Assembly (NCBI GenBank): GCA_023139045.1 | Contig: JAGLOJ010000018.1 | Coordinates: 1 to 57,699 of the forward strand | From: Candidatus Sabulitectum sp. | Lineage (GTDB): Bacteria; Fermentibacterota; Fermentibacteria; Fermentibacterales; JCC-6 | DNA: 57,699 bases | Direction of reading: 5' to 3' | In this document: piece by piece, positions 53,943-57,699 of the stretch | How the letters are laid out: each line of letters begins with the position of its first letter | Position numbering within the stretch: the stretch's first letter is position 1 | Translations under genes and position numbers: made by a program | Notes under the pieces: model-generated | What the model was told of the DNA's origin: nothing | The model's database searches: none | The model's input: only the letters and a program-made list of their open reading frames with translations

Positions 53943-54319
53943 ATCAAATTTAAATGCCTTTTCAGAATTTCGCAGGCTGCCAGTGAATCCACACGGCCTT
54001 TCCTGTCCTTCTTGCCCAGCAGTCGCACAGCAACTGCCGAGGAACCAACTTCATTTACCAGCTCAACGGTGTAACCTGATTCCATGAGCCATTTCGCAAA
54101 CTGATCCACTTCCAGGCTGAGTTCCGTGGGCTTTCCCGATGCAGATAGCGGAAGCCCCAGTATGACCCTGATATCATCATACCTGACAGCAAGTTCCTCA
54201 ATCTTTCTGAGGATCTTGTTCCAGGACCCGAACACTGTATCTCCGGGAAGCACAATACCTTCACAATAAATTGCGAAGCCTGTTTTCTTTCTTCCGTAAT
54301 CCAATCCAATAAGCACCAT
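53939..54319 (-). CDS. ruvX: Putative Holliday junction resolvase / pre-16S rRNA nuclease YqgF
   Basis: RNase H-fold nuclease of 126 residues. Asp7 in LDYGRKKTG, a Glu in LVNEVGSS and an Asp in GRVDSLAA make up the metal-binding set. E. coli YqgF matures the 5' end of 16S rRNA. It overlaps mltG by 4 bp and the upstream membrane protein by one base. Confidence 0.92.
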   Translation of the reverse strand: MVLIGLDYGRKKTGFAIYCEGIVLPGDTVFGSWNKILRKIEELAVRYDDIRVILGLPLSASGKPTELSLEVDQFAKWLMESGYTVELVNEVGSSAVAVRLLGKKDRKGRVDSLAACEILKRHLNLI

Positions 54320-55971
54320 CAGAATATCCTTTTCCTGAGATTGTTCATCCCTGCTCTGCAGGCGAGAACTGATACAACAATTCCCACAGGAAGCATAAGA
54401 TACAGAATGGAATTTCGCACAGGAACTGCGAGCATCATTTCAGTAAAGTTATCTGTCATGTATTGCCTGGTAACCCATGAGAGAACAGTGACCACAAACA
54501 GTACAAAAGCCACAGAGACAAAGGCTGCTATAATACCACCCTGACCGCTGGAAACACTTACTGCGCTTCCGGCCCCCCTCCTGAGGAAAATACAACCCAG
54601 GGAAATGTTCATTGTGGAGAGCACCACTGAAGTAATGAAAATGCATGCAACAGACTCTAACTGAAGAAGAACCCCGGCACCAATACTGCTTGTGGAAAGC
54701 CAGGCAAGCAAACTTGCAGGAATTACCGAGAGCAGAAGGGTCTGTGTCCATTTTGATCTGTAAAACAATTCCCTGCCCCCGGGCAGCTGAATAAGTGAAT
54801 AAAGCCCCGGAGACTCCATGCTGGGTGCCGGGAAAGCGAACCTGACCATCATTGTGGCCACCACAAAAGCACTGAAAGATATGTTTATGAATATTCCAAC
54901 GGCAAGCCAGTACGGGTTGGTGAAATCAATGGGGAATCGGTTCAGGTTCACAACATAGATTGAAAACATCCCGGCAAGCAGACCCAGCTGACTCCACTGC
55001 ACAGGGTCCCGGAGAAAAAGCAGCAGATCCTTCTGAAACACAGTGGAATTCCTTCCCCCACCACGAAAAAATTGCGAAGAGTGATACCTGGCGGTAACAG
55101 CTCCGCTCTTACCCCAGGCTTTCAGGTAGCCCTTTGTGGCAAACCAGAGGGCTAATGCCGACAGCAAAAGGGTTTCGGCAACCAGTAGAATCGCAGATCC
55201 GACCTCACCCTCTGTCATTGCTTTCAGGAAAAGAACATGAGGCAGGTAACCGGAGTTCTGACCTGGAAGGTCTGAAACAAATGATTCAAGCCTCCCGAGC
55301 TTCATCCCCGGAGCTTCCTTGATAACAAGATCTGTACTGCTTCCACTGGCGAAGAAGAAGAGAGCCCCGCTCCCTGCAATCAGAGTAATTCCTCCGAAGA
55401 GCCTCCAGCCATTTGCACCGGCGAACTTGCTGAGAAACACAGTAACGATGGTACCGACAGCTGTCCAGGTAAGAAGAAGAAAAGGGTAGAGGATAAATCC
55501 CATGAGAAGATTGATTTCAGTGAACTCCAACCCATGGGCAAATGCCAGCAGCATGGGAATCCCCATAAGAAGCATGGTCCAGCCTGCAAAAAACCAGCTT
55601 TCAAGCACAGCAGACACCGCCAGGGAAGAATGGTTCACCGCTGCCGAGAGAAGCGGGGTAATTCGAGACGATTTGTAAAGAGAGGAATTGCCTGTAATAA
55701 GAGAAGAAACCCCCACAAACACTCCAAAAGCAAGAAGAGCCATGCCGAACAGACGGGCTGCGAGGGCAGTACCGAATCCGAACAGCTCAGAATCCAGCGA
55801 TGAAAGGTAACCGAACAGCCCGTTGAACATGTAATAGAATCCTACTGCCATCACAGAAAGAGTAATCACACCCGAGATCAACTTAAGACGGTTCGATTCC
55901 CATTCTCCGGCAACAGCCCCCAGGAAGGACCGAATCTGCATTGTGAAAAGAATAATAAGGTGATTCAGCAT
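54319..55971 (-). CDS. Polytopic membrane protein, ABC-2-exporter-like
   Basis: Integral membrane protein of 550 residues with about twelve to fourteen hydrophobic segments. Its layout, two halves separated by a soluble loop containing VFQKDLLLFLRDPVQWSQL, is like putative ABC exporter permeases in which a KDLLLFLRDP motif precedes the second half. No ATPase gene lies next to it. I chose ATG 55971; the frame to 56124 overlaps the flavin reductase. The substrate is unknown. Confidence 0.8.
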   Translation of the reverse strand: MLNHLIILFTMQIRSFLGAVAGEWESNRLKLISGVITLSVMAVGFYYMFNGLFGYLSSLDSELFGFGTALAARLFGMALLAFGVFVGVSSLITGNSSLYKSSRITPLLSAAVNHSSLAVSAVLESWFFAGWTMLLMGIPMLLAFAHGLEFTEINLLMGFILYPFLLLTWTAVGTIVTVFLSKFAGANGWRLFGGITLIAGSGALFFFASGSSTDLVIKEAPGMKLGRLESFVSDLPGQNSGYLPHVLFLKAMTEGEVGSAILLVAETLLLSALALWFATKGYLKAWGKSGAVTARYHSSQFFRGGGRNSTVFQKDLLLFLRDPVQWSQLGLLAGMFSIYVVNLNRFPIDFTNPYWLAVGIFINISFSAFVVATMMVRFAFPAPSMESPGLYSLIQLPGGRELFYRSKWTQTLLLSVIPASLLAWLSTSSIGAGVLLQLESVACIFITSVVLSTMNISLGCIFLRRGAGSAVSVSSGQGGIIAAFVSVAFVLFVVTVLSWVTRQYMTDNFTEMMLAVPVRNSILYLMLPVGIVVSVLACRAGMNNLRKRIF

Positions 55972-55994
55972 GGGTCTAAGATAGCAAGAAAAAC

Positions 55995-56495
55995 CTACAC
56001 CCCAAAGGCTGTTACAATCTCTCCGAAATAGATCCTGTGGTAATCTTTCTCCGGATACACCTTTGAACCCGTGTCCGTGATAAAACAGGCAGGATTCATA
56101 TCCTGGGCATACATTTTCCTGCATTCAAGAATAAGTGAAGCCTCTTCATAGCAGGGAGAAAGAACAGATGAAGATGCTTTCAGGGTCAATGAAGTATCTG
56201 CGAGCTTGTTGCAATCCCTTCCGGAAACAGAGCCAAGGTGCAGAAGATCCTGTTTGTACTTCTCCGGAAAAGCGCAGAGGGTAAAACAATCCGACCTCTC
56301 AAGATACTGAAGGGTGTACCTCTGAGGTCTTACCACTATCTGAGCGAACGGTTTGTTCCACATGCAGCCGATGCTTCCCCATGCAACAGTCATCATGTTG
56401 CAGTCTTCCATTGTTCCCGCAGTGAGCAGAAGCCATTGATTCTTCCACAGATCAACTGTTTTCAAATTCAGTTCATCGGGCTTGATTTCTTTCAT
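55995..56495 (-). CDS. Flavin reductase-family protein
   Basis: Predicted FMN-binding split-barrel oxidoreductase of 166 residues. The MTVAWGSIGCMWNKPFAQIVV stretch, read as two strands, and the RYTLQYLERSDCFTLC segment are the family's flavin-binding pattern, and GSVSGRD follows. It could reduce flavin or act as an independent flavoprotein. GGAG lies five bases before the ATG. The neighbouring 288-bp gap (56496-56783) shows nothing clear. Confidence 0.88.
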   Translation of the reverse strand: MKEIKPDELNLKTVDLWKNQWLLLTAGTMEDCNMMTVAWGSIGCMWNKPFAQIVVRPQRYTLQYLERSDCFTLCAFPEKYKQDLLHLGSVSGRDCNKLADTSLTLKASSSVLSPCYEEASLILECRKMYAQDMNPACFITDTGSKVYPEKDYHRIYFGEIVTAFGV

Positions 56496-56783
56496 TTTAA
56501 CTCCATTGGAATTTTACCGGTTTCATTGACGCGCTTCCAGGTCCAGGTCTGGGAAGTGATACACAGAAAAAAAGAATTGCACGAGGCATTCAGCTCCAAA
56601 GGGATACAGTTAAGGTTGCCCTCTGACTAACCATACAGCGTACTGAAGTAATGTATTGCTCTCATCAAGTGCAGAGTCCATGATCATGCGCCCCTGTATC
56701 TGATTGCAATGTAAATCTTTGTATTCCGATAAATCACCGTGAACGGTTCGAAACTAACTGATTATTTTGAGAATCTCATTCAC

Positions 56784-57473
56784 TTAATTCCCCCGGCTTA
56801 ATCTGCTTCCTGCTTCAATTACCATGTAATGGTTTGACTTCTCTGAATCACCAGCTTCGATTTTACACTGAATAATTTCAAAGCCGGCTGTTTTTATCTC
56901 GGCAATAATGTCATCGGGATCTCCAAAATATCTTGAAGCTATGTCTCCGTAAACGGTGCATCTGCTGACTGGATCGTAATTCTCAATTCGTTCCTGAATA
57001 ACAGGTCCGCACATCGTATTGAACATGACATAGCCGCCAGGCTTTAGCACACGAAACACATTTTTGAGAAGTACTGCCCGATCTTTCCCGATAATACAGT
57101 GAAGGCAGTGCCCGTCAAACACAAAATCGAAGGAGGAATCACTGTACGCAGCTAATTGCACAACATCACCAACAGTGAATTGAACCATAGTATTCCCGGC
57201 TGCTGCCCTTTCCCGTGCCCACTCTATCGCCGTGGGAGCTATATCAATCCCATGGGCTGTGTAACCTCTCTCAGCAAACCAGACAGTCATGTTGCCCGCA
57301 CCGCAACCCAGCTCCAGCAAAAACCCGCTTGAAGGAGCATTACCCCGATTGATAACATCCTTCGTGTCACTTTGAAACACAGCATATCCGTTATCAGACA
57401 CATCCCAGCCGGGTTTCCCCTGTGCCCTGTACTCCATGTATTTCTTGTCATGTCCTGCATAGAATGTCTTCAA
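56784..57473 (-). CDS. Class I SAM-dependent methyltransferase
   Basis: Predicted small-molecule methyltransferase of 229 residues. The SAM-binding LELGCGAGN (about 53-61), the acidic GIDIAP and the FDFVFDGHCLH motif IV region are intact, with LKPGGYVMFN after. The acceptor is unknown; sequence resembles Methyltransf_11/25 types. Start is TTG at 57473 with AGGTG upstream. Confidence 0.88.
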   Translation of the reverse strand: MKTFYAGHDKKYMEYRAQGKPGWDVSDNGYAVFQSDTKDVINRGNAPSSGFLLELGCGAGNMTVWFAERGYTAHGIDIAPTAIEWARERAAAGNTMVQFTVGDVVQLAAYSDSSFDFVFDGHCLHCIIGKDRAVLLKNVFRVLKPGGYVMFNTMCGPVIQERIENYDPVSRCTVYGDIASRYFGDPDDIIAEIKTAGFEIIQCKIEAGDSEKSNHYMVIEAGSRLSRGN

Positions 57474-57505
57474 AAAACACCTGCCTTCCTGATAATAGTT
57501 AGCGG

Positions 57506-57611
57506 TCAGGTCAGAAAATTCTTAACAATCCGGATAAATTCACCCGGCTTTTCCATGTGTATGGAATGAGCAGCATGTTCTACTACTCTGTCAAGCAATA
57601 GCTGTCGTATT
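57506..57611 (-). pseudogene. C-terminal fragment of an alpha/beta hydrolase
   Basis: Upstream of the methyltransferase the minus strand reads LLDRVVEHAAHSIHMEKPGE, then FIRIVKNFLT and a stop at 57508-57506. This is the normal closing segment of an alpha/beta hydrolase, including the His before xxxExP. The frame closes with TGA about 40 codons upstream, inside the palindromic repeat, so the gene is cut by it. Confidence 0.45.
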
Positions 57612-57699
57612 CTGCTGGCTCTTCAGAGCCCCAGCGGCGTTACTGGTTCGATTACATAGCGGTGCTATGCGCACAAACCAGTGCCTTGCTGGAGAGCAG
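57612..57699. repeat. Large imperfect palindromic repeat at the window end
   Basis: The sequence is symmetric around 57662: ACTGGTT (57642-57648) pairs with AACCAGT (57676-57682), ATAGC with GCTAT beside the centre, and CTGCT (57612-57616) with AGCAG (57695-57699). The left arm holds an extra small hairpin, GGCTCT/AGAGCC. It ends exactly at the window edge, as assemblies do in repeats. Confidence 0.65.

Overview
This 57.7 kb window is chromosomal DNA of a Gram-negative bacterium with moderate GC, almost entirely coded on the minus strand. C-terminal domains resembling type IX (Por) sorting domains, FG-GAP/VCBS-like secreted proteins, many small lipoproteins, TonB, and several Thermotoga-like enzyme features (fused PGK-TIM, TrpRS with an Fe-S-type cysteine motif) point to an uncultured FCB-related lineage, for example the Fermentibacterota. 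The taxonomic assignment is inference; no rRNA gene is present.

Layout. 1-0.7 kb: YefM/YoeB-type toxin-antitoxin pair with a recognisable operator. 0.9-4.2 kb: five-PAS hybrid histidine kinase. 4.3-11.6 kb: lipoprotein, adenine salvage (apt) with a SLOG protein, two tRNA-Pro genes around a COG2426 exporter and pcm, a MerR regulator, a DnaJ-TPR protein, a secreted M14 peptidase, rpsT on the plus strand, and tonB whose Shine-Dalgarno is buried in a perfect hairpin. 11.6-18 kb: cysS, trpS, an AmgK/MurU-like peptidoglycan-recycling pair, a small zinc protein, a GH57 enzyme and a SAM hydrolase. 18-22.4 kb: STAND-HEAT-SpoIIE phosphatase, anti-sigma kinase and STAS protein, forming a partner-switching module. 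22.5-25.4 kb: glycosyltransferase, TlpA thioredoxin, membrane ferredoxin, a CXXC microprotein and tRNA-Cys. 25.4-30.3 kb: lipoprotein, three damaged surface-protein genes, and tRNA-Gly embedded in duplicated palindromic sequence.

30.4-36.6 kb: TPR protein, SPOR lipoprotein, a deoxyhypusine-synthase-like protein, truA, a membrane protein, an RluD-type synthase, a parvulin lipoprotein, and a plus-strand aminotransferase. 36.6-42.2 kb: a three-protein phosphorelay headed by a PhnD-like sensor kinase, followed by a 583-bp intergenic region full of inverted repeats. 42.8-56.5 kb: dihydroorotate-dehydrogenase-like protein, EamA transporter, then a minus-strand cluster containing pgk-tpi fusion, gap, a probable pyrophosphate-dependent phosphofructokinase, DAHP synthase and an AMP-ligase carrying a degenerate chorismate-mutase-like tail. 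Further upstream lie an SPFH-zinc ribbon protein, mltG, ruvX, an ABC-2-like membrane protein and a flavin reductase. 56.8-57.7 kb: a methyltransferase, a hydrolase fragment and a large palindromic repeat at the window end.

The most unusual items are the AMP-ligase/AroQ-like fusion beside DAHP synthase, the STAND-HEAT-SpoIIE protein, the CXXC microprotein abutting tRNA-Cys in a redox operon, the anti-Shine-Dalgarno hairpin before tonB, and the tRNA-Gly-derived palindromes next to decayed surface-protein genes. All functions are inferred from reading the sequence; no database search was possible.
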